Of a DNA stretch of 64,000 nucleotides, positions 9,612-20,203 are shown one piece after another (the first letter of the stretch is position 1; every line of letters starts with the position of its first letter). The DNA is taken from positions 4,194,501-4,258,500 of the forward strand of contig NZ_JAQOMR010000001.1 of the NCBI RefSeq assembly GCF_028401385.1, given 5' to 3'. The DNA comes from Marinicella algicola (GTDB taxonomy: Bacteria > Pseudomonadota > Gammaproteobacteria > Xanthomonadales > Marinicellaceae). The translations under genes and the position numbers were made by a program. The notes beneath the pieces are model-generated. The model was not told where the DNA came from. It was given only the letters and a program-made list of their open reading frames with translations, and did no database searches.

Positions 9612-10519
9612 ATGACGCTATCGAACATTCCCCGCTGGTCACGGTCTTCGGCGGATCGGGTTTTGTCGGGCGGTATGTAGTCCGCGCACTGGCCAAAAGG
9701 GGCTATCGCATTCGCGTTGCCGTACGCAGGCCTGATCTGGCGCTGTTCCTGCAGCCGCTGGGCAATGTCGGGCAGATCACCTTCTTCCAGTCCAACCTAC
9801 GCTACCCCGACTCGGTGCGGAGCGCCGTCGAAGGCGCCGACCATGTCGTCAACTGCGTTGGCATTCTGTTTGAAAGCGGCAAGAACGGTTTCGATGCGGT
9901 TCAGACCGAAGGCGCGCGCCTGGTCGCCGAAGCCGCGCGCGATGCGGGCGCCAAACTCACCCATGTGTCGGCAATCGGCGCCTCCAGCGACAGTAAGTCG
10001 CATTATGCCCGCTCCAAGGCCGAGGCCGAGGCTTCCGTCCGGGAAATCGTGCCCGATGCCGTGATCGTGCGCCCCTCGATCGTGTTCGGGCCGGAGGACG
10101 ATTTCTTCAACAAGTTCGGCAAGATGTCGCTGATCTCACCGGTGCTGCCCTTGATTGGCGGCGGTAAGACGAAGTTCCAGCCGGTCTATGTCGGCGATGT
10201 TGCTGAGGTTATCGCGCGCTCCGTCGACGGCAAGGTTGATGGCGGCAAGGTCTACGAGCTTGGCGGTCGCGATGTGCTGAGCTTTCGCGAATGTCTCGAA
10301 GAGGTGCTGAAGGTCACCGGTCGCAAGCGCGGCCTCGTGTCGTTGCCTTTTGGTCTTGCAGCGCTTTTCGGTAGTGTGGCCGGCGCGATCCCGCTGATTG
10401 CACCGCCGTTGACGGCCGACCAGGTCAAGCTTCTGAAAACCGACAATGTCGTCTCCGAGGAAGCTGAAGCTGACGGTCGCACACTTGCCGGGCTCGGCAT
10501 TCTGTCCCGCACAGCTTGA
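9612..10519 (+). CDS. NDUFA9-like NAD(P)-binding epimerase/dehydratase family protein (one-base frame break)
   Basis: Short-chain dehydrogenase/epimerase-fold protein of about 302 residues, related to the NDUFA9 accessory subunit of complex I; the reaction is unknown. The start is the ATG at 9612, preceded by AGGAGC at 9601, giving MTLSNIP. One C is then missing from the 4-C run at 9630-9633; restoring it joins to LVTVFGGSGFVGRYVVRAL, with the Rossmann G-x-x-G-x-x-G. Other family features are VNCVGILFESG, HVSAIGAS, YARSKAEAE (the Y-x-x-x-K pair) and IVRPSIVFGPEDDFFN. Without the correction the frame opens at 9545 with a non-homologous leader. Confidence 0.85.
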
Positions 10520-10751
10520 TGCAATTTTGCCGACCTATCTCGTTCAATACCGTCAGCACGGTCAGTTCGGGCGAGCTGCCTGACCGATAAATCCGGGTTT
10601 CATGCCGAGTTCGCGCATGCGCCATGCTCGTGTTTGCGTGAAAAAGCGCGGCCGAATGGAACCCGTCACATGCCTTACGTCTTTACCAATTATTGTAGGA
10701 TCATCGGGATGATGACCTTGCCTGACCTACTGAAACAAGGTGTCTTTGAAA

Positions 10752-10901
10752 ATGGGTAAGTCAATCGCTGTTCTGTTTGCGGGCGCGGCTTTGATGATTA
10801 TGGCGGCTTCTATGGCCGCTCCGGGCAGCATTGCGGCGAGCAAGGCGGGATGTGCTCCCGCCTACGGCGTCGATCCTTGCGCTATGGCATCCATCAGGTA
10901 G
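10752..10901 (+). CDS. Small secreted or membrane peptide, 49 residues
   Basis: ATG at 10752 opens a 49-residue frame ending TAG at 10899-10901. It has a Lys-containing start (MGKSIAVLF), a hydrophobic alanine-rich core (AGAALMIMAASMAA) and a possible Ala-x-Ala cleavage region, leaving a ~20-residue tail with two cysteines (KAGCAPAYGVDPC). This resembles the very small exported proteins common in rhizobia. No function can be assigned. The gap before it (10520-10751) shows no gene. Confidence 0.45.
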   Translation: MGKSIAVLFAGAALMIMAASMAAPGSIAASKAGCAPAYGVDPCAMASIR

Positions 10902-11031
10902 GCAGGCCGCAACGCGTGGCAAATGCTTCAATACGATGTGAACGGTCGTCGTAGCGTTTAATCTTGACAACTGGCCTCTCCTTTCGCAAAAAGGAAGAAA
11001 TATCGCTGACGAAGGTCAATGGTGAGAGCGC

Positions 11032-11265
11032 ATGCTTGTTTGCAGTTGCAATTTCGTAACCGAAAAAGAGATCGAGGCGGTTGTAACCGAACTCCTCGAT
11101 GAGGACTGCTGGCGCGTTATCGTGCCGGGCACGGTTTATAATCGAATGCAGAAGCGTGGCCGCTGTTGCGGCTGCTTTCCCAACGTCATCGACATCATCG
11201 TGCGTACCTCCGAGCAGTATCACATCAATCGCGACTCGACCGGGGCCGAGTTTTGTGATTTTTGA
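11032..11265 (+). CDS. bfd: Bacterioferritin-associated ferredoxin (3' end uncertain)
   Basis: [2Fe-2S] protein that reduces and mobilises iron stored in bacterioferritin. The cluster ligands are visible as CSC near the start (MLVCSCNF) and [13 protein letters not shown] (~43-55). The frame stops at 11263-11265, just after GAEFCDF. One more T in the 5-T run at 11259-11263 would continue it as [14 protein letters not shown], resembling the tails of rhizobial homologues. That frame then runs into bfr without a stop, so the real end is unclear (see findings). The bfr TTG start follows about 40 bases later. Confidence 0.85.
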   Translation: MLVCSCNFVTEKEIEAVVTELLDEDCWRVIVPGTVYNRMQKRGRCCGCFPNVIDIIVRTSEQYHINRDSTGAEFCDF

Positions 11266-11306
11266 GCCGCCTGAAAAAGTTCCAGGAAGAAAAAGGAGAA
11301 CGGACG

Positions 11307-11792
11307 TTGAAAGGCGACAAAAAAGTAATCGAGCGGCTGAACGAAGCACTGTTTCTTGAGCTCGGTGCTGTAAACCAGTACTGGCTGCACTACCGTCTTC
11401 TGCAAGACTGGGGCCTGACCAAGCTGGCGTCCAAAGAGCGTGCCGAGTCCATCGAAGAGATGCAGCACGCCGACAAGCTCACCGACCGTATCATCTTCCT
11501 CGAGGGCCATCCCAACCTCCAGACGGTCGCGCCGCTGCGCATTGGTCAGACGGTCAAGGAAGTGCTCGAAGGTGACCTCGCCGGTGAATATGAAGCGCGC
11601 AATTCCTACAAGGAATCTCGCGACATCTGTCACGAAGCTGGTGATTACGTCAGCATGAAATTGTTCGAAGAGCTGATGATCGACGAAGAAGGCCATATCG
11701 ACTTCCTCGAAACCCAGCTTGAGCTGCTGGAATCGCTCGGCGAGAAGAAATACGCCCAGCTGAATGCCGGCGCCTCCGATGAAGCCGAATAA
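11307..11792 (+). CDS. bfr: Bacterioferritin
   Basis: Iron-storage ferritin (about 161 residues) that forms a 24-mer shell with heme and a di-iron ferroxidase site. Ferroxidase residues appear in [28 protein letters not shown] and [13 protein letters not shown]. The start is TTG at 11307 ([14 protein letters not shown]), preceded by AAGGAGA at 11293-11299, a strong ribosome-binding site. An upstream in-frame codon at 11262 also exists but would include the bfd tail. A rho-independent terminator follows at 11815. Confidence 0.93.
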   Translation: MKGDKKVIERLNEALFLELGAVNQYWLHYRLLQDWGLTKLASKERAESIEEMQHADKLTDRIIFLEGHPNLQTVAPLRIGQTVKEVLEGDLAGEYEARNSYKESRDICHEAGDYVSMKLFEELMIDEEGHIDFLETQLELLESLGEKKYAQLNAGASDEAE

Positions 11793-11814
11793 AAGAGCAC
11801 GCAACTGATTTGAG

Positions 11815-11845
11815 AAAGCCCGGGCCCTGGTGTCCGGGCTTTTTC
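11815..11845 (+). terminator. Rho-independent terminator after bfr
   Basis: AAAGCCCGG at 11815 pairs with CCGGGCTTT at 11834-11842, followed by further Ts. It lies 22 bases after the bfr stop and 15 before the end of the convergent rppH, so it may serve both. Confidence 0.8.
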
Positions 11846-11859
11846 ATTTCCACCGGGCC

Positions 11860-12381
11860 TCAGTTTTGGGCGAAGTGCCGGAATTCGCTAACCACCTGAT
11901 CGTAGACAGCGCGTTTGAATTCCACGATCAGGCCGGGGAGTTCATCGATATCGGTCCATTGCCAGGCGTCGAATTCCTGCTCGTGGCCGTCCGGCGGCGG
12001 TTTGATGGCGATTTCGCTGTCATTACCCAGAAAACGAAATGCGAACCAGCGCTGGGTCTGGCCGCGATAGCGCCCGCGCAGACCGATACCAATCAGATGT
12101 TCGGGCAGGTCATAGTTGATCCAACCTTCTGACCGGCCGAGCATCTCCACCGTCTTCATGCCGGTTTCCTCGTAAAGCTCGCGTTTGGCTGCCGCAAGCG
12201 GCGTCTCGCCGGGGTCGATGCCGCCCTGCGGCATTTGCCAGAGTTGCGGCGAACCGTCGGATTCCGAGTTGCCTTCCGAAAGCCTTCGGCCAAGCCAGAC
12301 CTGGCCTTCGCGGTTCAGGATCATCACGCCGACATTCGGACGGTAGGGAAGGTCGTGGGCTTTGGGGCGGGTGTCAGGCAT
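11860..12381 (-). CDS. rppH: RNA pyrophosphohydrolase RppH
   Basis: Nudix hydrolase (173 residues) that removes pyrophosphate from the 5' end of mRNA, starting decay. The Nudix box is complete: [20 protein letters not shown], followed by TG. Other RppH features are [11 protein letters not shown] near the start, [14 protein letters not shown] and GQTQRWFAF. It converges with bfr. The frame is intact. Confidence 0.92.
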   Translation of the reverse strand: MPDTRPKAHDLPYRPNVGVMILNREGQVWLGRRLSEGNSESDGSPQLWQMPQGGIDPGETPLAAAKRELYEETGMKTVEMLGRSEGWINYDLPEHLIGIGLRGRYRGQTQRWFAFRFLGNDSEIAIKPPPDGHEQEFDAWQWTDIDELPGLIVEFKRAVYDQVVSEFRHFAQN

Positions 12382-12452
12382 TTTGGCTCCTGTGATCCGG
12401 TGTTCACAGGAAATGCTCTAGCACGTCTCGCCGCCTTGCCAAAGGTGGGAAC

Positions 12453-13804
12453 TCAGGCCGAGCGCGCCATCAGTGCCGTCATCGCTGCGCGGAACCGAGA
12501 TGTGATTGCCGCGCGCTTGACGTGATGTCCGCCCTCGACCTGTTTCTTGCCGTTCACCCACACACAATCGGGTTTCACCTGGCCGGCAAAGATGAAGCCA
12601 TCAAGGGTCTGATCGTCGATAAGCCATGGTGCGGCGCTATTGTTGAGCGACAGGAAGCTCGCCGGCGCGCCCTCGAAAATCCCGGCCTTGATACCCATGG
12701 CCTGAGCGCCCCTTGAAGCGCGCGCTCGAACAGCTTTCTGCCCGTTGTGCCGCCGGGTTCGGCAATCACGTTGCGGGCGCGGTCTCCCAGTCGCTGGGCA
12801 TATTCGAGCTGGCGCAACTCGTCTGACAGCCCGATCAGCACGTTGGAATCGGAGCCGATGCCGAACCGCCCACCGTTTTTGAGAAAACGTTCGGCCGGAA
12901 AAATGCCGTCGCCGAGATTGGCTTCGGTGACCGGGCAAAGCCCTGCAACCGCGCCGGATTTTGCAAGATCTGCCGTTTCTGCCTCAGTCATGTGGGTTGC
13001 ATGGATCAGGCACCAGCGGCTGTCGACGCCGGTGTTTTCCAGCAACCATTCGACCGGGCGCTTGTCGCTCCAGCTAAGGCAGTCATCGACTTCCTTCGTC
13101 TGCTCGGCGATGTGCATATGCACAGGCCCGTCTGTGAGGCTGGCCGCGAAGTCGAGTTCCTCGGGCGTAACCGCGCGCAGGGAGTGCGGGGCGACACCGA
13201 GAACCGCGCCATCTAGCTTTGAGACGATCTGTCGAGATACCTCCATCAACCGCGCAAAACTGTCGCGATCATGGATGAAACGGCGCTGACCGTCATTCGG
13301 TTCTGCGCCCCCAAAATTCGAATGGGCATAAAACACCGGCAGCAGCGTCAGGCCAATGCCTGTTTCGGAGGCGGCCGCGCCGATGCGCTCGGCCATCTCG
13401 CCGATGTTTCCGTAGTGGCGACCGTCCTTGTCATTATGGAGATAATGAAATTCGCCGACGCGGCAAAACCCGGCTTCGAGCATTTCCATATAGAGCTGGG
13501 CGGCAATCGCTTCCGCCTCGTGCGGCTCGATTGCGAAGGTGAAGCGGTACATCACCTCGCGCCAGCTCCAGAAGTTGTCGCTTGCCGGTCCCCGGCGTTC
13601 GGTTAGGCCTGCCATGGCACGCTGAAAGGCGTGAGAGTGGAGATTGGCAACAGCAGGCACGATGATGTTGTGACGCACGTCCCCGGCCTCGGGCGTGGCA
13701 TCGAATGCAAGGCCTGAGATTCTGCCCTTGGAGATCGAAAGCCGTGCGTTTTTGCGCCAGCCCCTTGGTGTCAGCACGTTTTCTGCGAAGATTACGGATG
13801 TCAT
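12453..13804 (-). CDS. hutF: Formimidoylglutamate deiminase HutF (one-base frame break)
   Basis: Amidohydrolase that converts N-formimidoyl-glutamate to N-formyl-glutamate and ammonia, step 4 of the five-step histidine pathway. The start is MTSVIFAENVLTPRGW (13802-13804). The metal site is seen in NLHSHAFQRAMAG, and further motifs are HMHIAEQ, HATHMTEAE, GLCPVTEANLGDGIFP and GIGSDSNVLI. The frame is lost after LFERALQG; adding one C to the 4-C run at 12709-12712 continues it as GAQAMGIKAGIFEGAPASF and on to the stop at 12453. The corrected length is about 450 residues, normal for HutF. It is divergent from hutI across the operator at 13848. Confidence 0.88.
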
Positions 13805-13847
13805 TCTGCCTGTCCCGCCTCGAATTTTACTGTTGCCGATTATCTTG

Positions 13848-13863
13848 TTATGTATATACATAA
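13848..13863. promoter_or_regulatory. Predicted HutC operator between hutF and hutI
   Basis: Perfect 16-base palindrome TTATGTATATACATAA. Its core GTATATAC fits the GT-M-TA-K-AC consensus described for HutC/FarR-type GntR regulators. It lies in the 87-base divergent gap, 28 bases before the hutI start and 43 bases before the hutF start, and so can control both. Confidence 0.7.
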
Positions 13864-13891
13864 TAATCAACCAAGACAATAAGGGAAAGAG

Positions 13892-15109
13892 ATGCGTTCA
13901 GCGCCGACCACGCTTTTCACCAATGCCCTGATCACGACCATGACCGGCAGCGACATCGGGCCCGTTTCCGGTGTTCTGGCCGTTCGTGACGGGCGGATCG
14001 CTTATGTGGGGCCGGGTGACGGGCTGCCTGACGAATATGCCGGGTTTGATACGGTCGACTGCGGTGGCAGATTGGTGACGCCTGCGCTGATCGATTGCCA
14101 CACCCACATTGTTTACGGCGGGAGCCGTGCCAAGGAATTCGAAATGCGGCTCGACGGCGTGCCCTACGAGGAAATCGCCCGTGCCGGCGGCGGTATCGTT
14201 TCCACCGTTTCGGCCACCAACGCCCTTTCCGAAGATGAGCTGGTCGCCGCCGCGCTGTCGCGCCTCGAGGCGCTGATTGCCGAAGGTGTGGCCACGGTCG
14301 AAATCAAATCCGGCTATGGTCTGAATATAGAGGCCGAGCTGAAAATGTTGCGCGCAGCCAAGCGGCTTGCCGGCCTGCGTCCGGTGCGCATCAAGACCAC
14401 CTATCTGGCCGCCCACGCAACGCCACCGGAATACAAGGGCCGCAATCGCGACTATATCGCGGATGTGGTTCTGCCCGGCCTTGAGGCGGCCCATGGCGAA
14501 GGTCTCGTCGATGCCGTCGATGCGTTTTGCGAAGGTATCGCGTTTTCGCCCGACGAGCTGAAGCCGGTGTTCGAAAAGGCAAAAGCCCTCGGCTTGCCGG
14601 TGAAGCTCCACGCCGAGCAGCTTTCCAATCTCCACGGCGCGGAAATGGCGGCCTCCTTTGGGGCGCTGTCCGCCGACCATCTCGAATATCTCGATGAGGC
14701 GGGCGCGAAAGCGATGGCGAAGGCTGGCTCAGTCGCGGTTCTTTTGCCCGGCGCGTTTTATACACTGAAGGAAACGCAACTTCCGCCAATGGCAGAGCTC
14801 CGGAAGGCAGGTGCGAAAATCGCGCTGGCAACCGATTGCAATCCCGGAACCTCGCCGCTGACGTCGCTGCTGCTGACCATGAATATGGGCGCAATACTGT
14901 TCGGCCTCACCGTTGCCGAATGCCTTGCGGGCGTTACCTGCCATGCGGCGGCGGCCCTCGGGCTTTCTGACGAAACCGGTACGCTTGAAACCGGTAAAGC
15001 CGCCGATATCGCCATATGGGATATCGAAGCGCCTGCCGAGCTTGTCTACCGCATCGGCTTCAATCCACTGAAGGCCCTCTACGCTGAGGGCCGGGAGGTT
15101 CGGCTGTGA
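13892..15109 (+). CDS. hutI: Imidazolonepropionase
   Basis: Hydrolyses imidazolone-propionate to formimidoyl-glutamate. The 405 residues match the family. The amidohydrolase metal motif is [20 protein letters not shown] (~68-87); others are [19 protein letters not shown] and [11 protein letters not shown] ribosome-binding site GGGAAAGAG precedes the ATG at 13892. The stop TGA (15107-15109) overlaps the GTG start of hutH, so the two are translationally coupled. The frame is intact. Confidence 0.95.
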   Translation: MRSAPTTLFTNALITTMTGSDIGPVSGVLAVRDGRIAYVGPGDGLPDEYAGFDTVDCGGRLVTPALIDCHTHIVYGGSRAKEFEMRLDGVPYEEIARAGGGIVSTVSATNALSEDELVAAALSRLEALIAEGVATVEIKSGYGLNIEAELKMLRAAKRLAGLRPVRIKTTYLAAHATPPEYKGRNRDYIADVVLPGLEAAHGEGLVDAVDAFCEGIAFSPDELKPVFEKAKALGLPVKLHAEQLSNLHGAEMAASFGALSADHLEYLDEAGAKAMAKAGSVAVLLPGAFYTLKETQLPPMAELRKAGAKIALATDCNPGTSPLTSLLLTMNMGAILFGLTVAECLAGVTCHAAAALGLSDETGTLETGKAADIAIWDIEAPAELVYRIGFNPLKALYAEGREVRL

Positions 15110-16633
15110 CCATCATTCTTGAACCCGGTTCCGTCACGCTTTCGGTGCTGGAAAAATCTATCGTGGCAATATGGCGGTCAGGCTTGCCCCTGCCTGTGAC
15201 GCGGAATCCAAAAGGCTGCTGCCCGTATTGCCGAGATTGCCGCCGGAAATGCGCCGGTTTACGGCATCAATACCGGCTTCGGAAAGCTTGCCTCCATCAA
15301 GATAGATGCCGCCGATACGGCCAGGCTGCAACGCAATCTGATCCTGTCGCATTGTTGCGGGGTCGGTGCGCCGCTTGTCACGGATATCGTCCGCCTGATC
15401 ATGGTGCTGAAGCTGATTTCGCTCGGACGCGGTGCTTCCGGCGTGCGGCTCGAACTCGTTCGTCTGATCGAGGGCATGATCGAAAAGGGTGTGACCCCGG
15501 TTATCCCGGAAAAGGGCTCTGTCGGCGCCTCCGGTGACCTTGCGCCACTGGCGCATATGGCCGCCGTGATGATGGGAGAGGGCGAGGCGTACTTTAACGG
15601 GGAACGGCTTTCCGGCGGGTCTGCCCTTGAAAAGGCAGGGCTTGCGCCGGTCACGCTTGCCGCCAAGGAAGGCCTCGCGCTCATCAATGGCACGCAGGTT
15701 TCCACAGCACTGGCGCTTGCCGGCCTGTTCCGTGCCTTGCGTTGTGCCGACACGGCGCTGATCACCGGTGCGCTGTCTACCGATGCGGCGATGGGCTCAC
15801 CCGCGCCCTTCCACCCGGATATCCATACGCTGCGTGGCCATCAGGGCCAGATTGACGCGGCCGCAACGCTGCGGGGGCTGCTGGAAGGCTCCGAGATCCG
15901 TGTGTCCCATATCGAAGGCGACGAACGCGTTCAGGACCCGTATTGCATCCGCTGCCAGCCGCAGGTCGATGGCGCCTGTCTTGATCTTCTGCGTCAGGCT
16001 GGCCGCACGCTTGAGATCGAGGCCAATGCGGCGACTGATAATCCGCTGGTGCTTTCCGATGACAGCGTGGTTTCCGGCGGCAATTTCCATGCCGAGCCGG
16101 TCGCCTTTGCTGCTGACCAGATCGCCATCGCCGTCTCCGAGCTTGGCGCCATCGCCCAGCGCCGTATCGCACTTCTGGTGGACCCGGCGCTGTCTTTTGG
16201 TTTGCCAGCATTTCTGTCGAAGAAACCGGGACTGAATTCCGGGTTGATGATTGCCGAGGTCACATCTGCTGCGTTGATGAGCGAAAACAAGCAGATGACG
16301 CACCCGGCATCGGTCGATTCCACCCCGACATCCGCCAATCAGGAAGACCATGTGTCGATGGCCTGCCACGGTGCCCGGCGGCTGCTGGCGATGACGGAGA
16401 ACCTTGCTGCGATCATCGGCATTGAGGCGCTCTGCAGCGTCCAGGGCGTGGAGCTGCGCGCGCCGCTCAAGACCAGTCCGCAACTGAACGACGTGATTAC
16501 TGCCTTCCGTGCTCTTGTGCCTGCGCTTGAAGATGACCGCTATATGGCGGGTGATCTGGAAAAGGCCACGCACGCGGTTGAAGATGGCCTTCTGACCGGC
16601 GTGGTCGATCCGGCCCTGCTTCCGGGCCTTTGA
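15106..16633 (+). CDS. hutH: Histidine ammonia-lyase (two frame breaks near the N-terminus)
   Basis: Converts histidine to urocanate and ammonia using a self-formed MIO group. The MIO triad Ala-Ser-Gly is present in [12 protein letters not shown]. The GTG start at 15106 overlaps hutI and gives [17 protein letters not shown]. Two deletions follow: one A in the 5-A run at 15152-15156 and one G at 15214-15215. Restoring both yields [12 protein letters not shown], then [13 protein letters not shown] and the conserved [12 protein letters not shown], and the long frame is open to TGA at 16631-16633. The corrected length is about 509 residues. Downstream landmarks are [15 protein letters not shown] and [14 protein letters not shown]. 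Confidence 0.9.
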
Positions 16634-16650
16634 AAACGACGGAGGAAATC

Positions 16651-17451
16651 ATGGATCCCGTAACGGTCACGCATGGCACATCGCCTGTGGTTCTTGGCCT
16701 TCCCCACACCGGTACCTTTGTGCCCTCAGATATTAAGAAGCGGCTGAATGACAATGGCCGCAAACTTGCCGATACCGACTGGCATGTCGACCGGCTTTAT
16801 GATGGTCTGCTCGAGGACGCGACGATGGTGAAGGCGAACTTTCACCGCTATGTCATCGATGCCAACCGCGACCCGGCAGGCGTCAGCCTCTATCCAGGCC
16901 AGAACACCACAAGCCTGGTGCCGGAGACCGATTTTGACGGCGCAGCGATCTGGAACGACGGCGAGGCCCCCAATGAGGCCGATATCGCCGCCCGTGTGGA
17001 CGCTTTTCATCGTCCTTACCATGCCGCACTTTCCGCCGAGCTGGAGCGGGTGCGCAAGGAACACGGCATTGCCATTCTTTATGACTGCCATTCGATCCGC
17101 TCGCATATTCCGTTTCTGTTTGAAGGCAGGCTGCCCGATTTCAATATCGGCACCAATCTCGGTGTCACCTGCGCGCCGGAGTTCGAGGCCGCGGTGACAA
17201 GCGTCGTTTCGCTGGCACTGGGGTATGACCACGCCGTCAATGGCCGGTTCAAGGGCGGCTGGACCACGCGACATTATGGCAAGCCGGAAACCGGCATCCA
17301 CGCCATCCAGATGGAACTGGCTCAGTCCACGCATCTGGCGAGCGAAGAACCGCCTTTTGCCTATGACGAAGAAAAGGCGGCACAAATTCGACGCCACCTG
17401 CAGGATATTCTGGAGCGGATTGAACGCCTGTCGTTCTCCGCACGCATGTAA
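16651..17451 (+). CDS. hutG: N-formylglutamate deformylase
   Basis: Zinc-dependent hydrolase that releases glutamate and formate from N-formyl-glutamate, the last step of the HutF branch. The ATG at 16651 ([12 protein letters not shown]) follows GGAGG at 16641; an in-frame TTG at 16630 overlaps the hutH stop but lacks a good ribosome-binding site. Family motifs are [49 protein letters not shown] and [11 protein letters not shown]. About 266 residues, intact. Confidence 0.92.
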   Translation: MDPVTVTHGTSPVVLGLPHTGTFVPSDIKKRLNDNGRKLADTDWHVDRLYDGLLEDATMVKANFHRYVIDANRDPAGVSLYPGQNTTSLVPETDFDGAAIWNDGEAPNEADIAARVDAFHRPYHAALSAELERVRKEHGIAILYDCHSIRSHIPFLFEGRLPDFNIGTNLGVTCAPEFEAAVTSVVSLALGYDHAVNGRFKGGWTTRHYGKPETGIHAIQMELAQSTHLASEEPPFAYDEEKAAQIRRHLQDILERIERLSFSARM

Positions 17452-17465
17452 AAGAGGGAACAAAA

Positions 17466-19141
17466 ATGACTGACAATCCGCGACACAACGCCCGCGAAAT
17501 CCATGCGCCCACCGGCACGGAACTCAACGCCAAGAGCTGGCTCACCGAAGCACCGCTCAGAATGTTGATGAACAATCTCGACCCGGATGTCGCGGAAAAG
17601 CCGCATGAACTGGTCGTCTATGGCGGCATCGGCCGGGCCGCGCGCACTTGGGGCGATTTCGATAAAATCGTCGAGACGCTGAAGACGCTGGAAGAGGACG
17701 AGACGCTGCTGGTGCAATCCGGCAAGCCCGTCGGCGTGTTCCGCACCCATGCCGATGCGCCGCGCGTGCTGATCGCCAATTCCAACCTCGTGCCGCATTG
17801 GGCAAACTGGGATCATTTCCACGAACTCGATAAGAAGGGGCTGATGATGTACGGCCAGATGACGGCTGGCTCATGGATCTATATTGGCGCGCAGGGCATC
17901 GTGCAGGGCACCTACGAAACCTTCGTCGAAGCCGGCCGCCAGCATTATAACGGCGATCTGAAGGGCAAGTGGATCCTCACCGGCGGGCTCGGTGGCATGG
18001 GTGGCGCGCAGCCGCTTGCCGCCGTGATGGCCGGGGCTTGCTGCCTTGCCGTTGAGTGCGACCCGACTCGGATCGATTTTCGCATCCGCACCGGCTATGT
18101 CGATGAAATGGCCGAAACGCTGGACGAAGCACTGGCGATGATCGACGCCTGGACCAAGGCGGGCGAAGCCAAATCCGTCGGCCTTCTCGGCAATACGGCT
18201 GAGGTGTTGCCCGAACTGGTCAAGCGCGGTGTGCGTCCCGACATCGTCACCGACCAGACCTCGGCCCATGATCCGGTCAACGGCTATCTGCCCGCAGGCT
18301 GGAGCCTCGGCGAATGGCGCGAAAAGGCGGAGCGTGATCCCAAGGCTGTTGAGAAGGCTGCTCGGGCCTCGATGCGCACCCATGTCGAGGCCATGCTCGC
18401 CTTTTATGATCTGGGTATCCCGACCGTCGATTACGGCAACAATATCCGCCAGATGGCCAAGGAAGAGGGACTTGAGCGCGCTTTTGACTTCCCCGGCTTT
18501 GTGCCGGCCTATATCCGCCCGCTGTTCTGCCGTGGCGTCGGCCCGTTTCGCTGGGCGGCCCTTTCGGGAGACCCGGAAGACATCTACAAGACCGACCAGA
18601 AGGTCAAGGAACTGCTGCCGGACAATCATCACCTGCACAACTGGCTCGACATGGCGCGCGAGCGCATCCATTTCCAGGGCCTCCCGCGCGGATTTGCTGG
18701 GTCGGCCTCGGTGATCGCCATAGGCTTGGCCTTGCCTTCAATGAAATGGTCAAGAGCGGCGAACTGAAAGCGCCGATTGTCATCGGCCGCGATCATCTCG
18801 ACAGCGGTTCCGTTGCCTCGCCGAACCGCGAGACGGAATCGATGCAGGATGGCTCGGATGCCGTTTCCGACTGGCCACTTTTGAACGCGCTTTTGAACAC
18901 GGCATCAGGTGCCACATGGGTGTCGCTGCATCACGGCGGCGGCGTTGGCATGGGCTTTTCACAACATTCAGGCATGGTGATCTGCTGCGACGGGTCGGAT
19001 GATGCCGCGCGGCGCATTGGCCGGGTGCTGTGGAATGATCCGGCGACCGGCGTCATGCGCCATGCCGATGCGGGGTACGACGTTGCAATCGACTGCGCCA
19101 AGGAAAACGGTTTGCGCTTGCCGGGCATTCTCGGGAACTGA
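17466..19141 (+). CDS. hutU: Urocanate hydratase (one-base frame break)
   Basis: Adds water to urocanate to give imidazolone-propionate, with NAD as cofactor. The NAD site [18 protein letters not shown] and segments [30 protein letters not shown] and [14 protein letters not shown] identify it. The frame is lost after FQGLP at 18681-18690; one more G at ~18686 gives [20 protein letters not shown] and continues to the TGA at 19141. The corrected length is about 558 residues, the normal size. It follows hutG by 14 bases. Confidence 0.9.
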
Positions 19142-19253
19142 TCGCGAAACGGTCAGGTGTCTTTGACATCTTTATCCGGCCCGTGCATTGACGTGACCAT
19201 GAAAGGCTGTGCTCTCGCGCGGCCTTTTCGCAATGAATGCCGGGAAGGTTCAG

Positions 19254-20057
19254 ATGCGTCAATTTGCTTTAATGCTCATTCTTTTCTTTGCCGCAACATC
19301 GCCGGCTTTGGCACGCGCTGTGAAGATCTGCACAATGGTTGCCGACGTGACGACGGGGGCTGTGCTGGTGGAGGAGGGCGATTGCCGCACGCGCGTGACC
19401 CCGGCTTCCACCTTCAAACTGCCGCTTGCGGTGATGGGTTACGATGCCGGGTTTCTTCGTGACGCGGATCATCCTGTTTTGGCCTTCCGTGAAGGCGATC
19501 CTGATTGGGGTGGTTTCCGTTGGCGGCGTGATACCGACCCCGCAGACTGGATCCGCTATTCCGTCGTCTGGTATTCGCAACGGATCACACATGCGCTTGG
19601 TGCCGAAGCGCTGACGGACTATGCCGAGATGTTCGCCTACGGCAATGCCGATTTTGGCGGCGATCCGGGCTATAATAACGGACTTGACCGCGCATGGATT
19701 GCTTCTTCACTGCAAATCTCGCCCTATGAACAGGTTCGCTTTCTGCGCGCCTTGGTTCTCGATGCATTGCCTGTGGGTGATGATGCGATGACGCATGCCC
19801 GTGAACTCGTCGAGTTTCGCGCGGTCGATGGCTGGATGGTTCACGGAAAAACCGGCGCTGCCTACCCCGCCGCGCGGATCGCAGTTTTGATTATGCGCGG
19901 GCCTGGGGCTGGTATGTTGGTTGGGCGGAAAAGGATGGACGGGCGCTGGTCTTCGCGCGGTTGACCCAGGCGCGTGAAAACACGAAAACGTCCCCGGTGT
20001 TCTGACAACGGAACAGTTCTTTCCGAATGGCCGGAATTGGCAGGGCGAATTGAGTAG
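19254..20057 (+). CDS. Class D (OXA-type) beta-lactamase family protein, 3' part with frame breaks
   Basis: Serine beta-lactamase fold protein with a signal peptide (MRQFALMLILFFAATSPALA). The class D motifs are in order: ASTFKLP (S-x-x-K), YSVVWYSQRI (S-x-V and W), FAYGNADF (YGN) and VHGKTGAAYP (KTG). After KTG the frame is off: one missing base at ~19866-19874 restores RADRSFDYARAWGWYVGWAE, another C in the run 19992-19995 restores TKTSPGVLTTEQFFPN, and a T at ~20038 leads to the TAG at 20055-20057. The ATG at 19254 has GGGAAGG upstream. It sits between hutU and the importer and is unlikely to be part of histidine breakdown. Resistance is not shown by sequence alone. Confidence 0.8.
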
Positions 20058-20101
20058 GTGATGCGACTGGTCAGTGCCTTTCTGCTTGGCGGATGGTAAT
20101 G

Positions 20102-20129
20102 CCAATATTTTGTCTAGACAAAATATTGG
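20102..20129. promoter_or_regulatory. 28-bp perfect palindrome, predicted HutC operator of the importer
   Basis: A perfect 28-base inverted repeat with core TTTTGTCTAGACAAAA; GTCTAGAC again fits the HutC/FarR consensus. It lies 75 bases before the binding-protein gene and 45 after the beta-lactamase stop, where a repressor site for the importer-hutC operon is expected. Confidence 0.72.
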
Positions 20130-20203
20130 GTAACTGGCTAATATGCCCATCGGAATGGCAATAAGCAAAACTGCTTAAAATCGTGCAAAAGAGGGGTTCC
20201 AAC

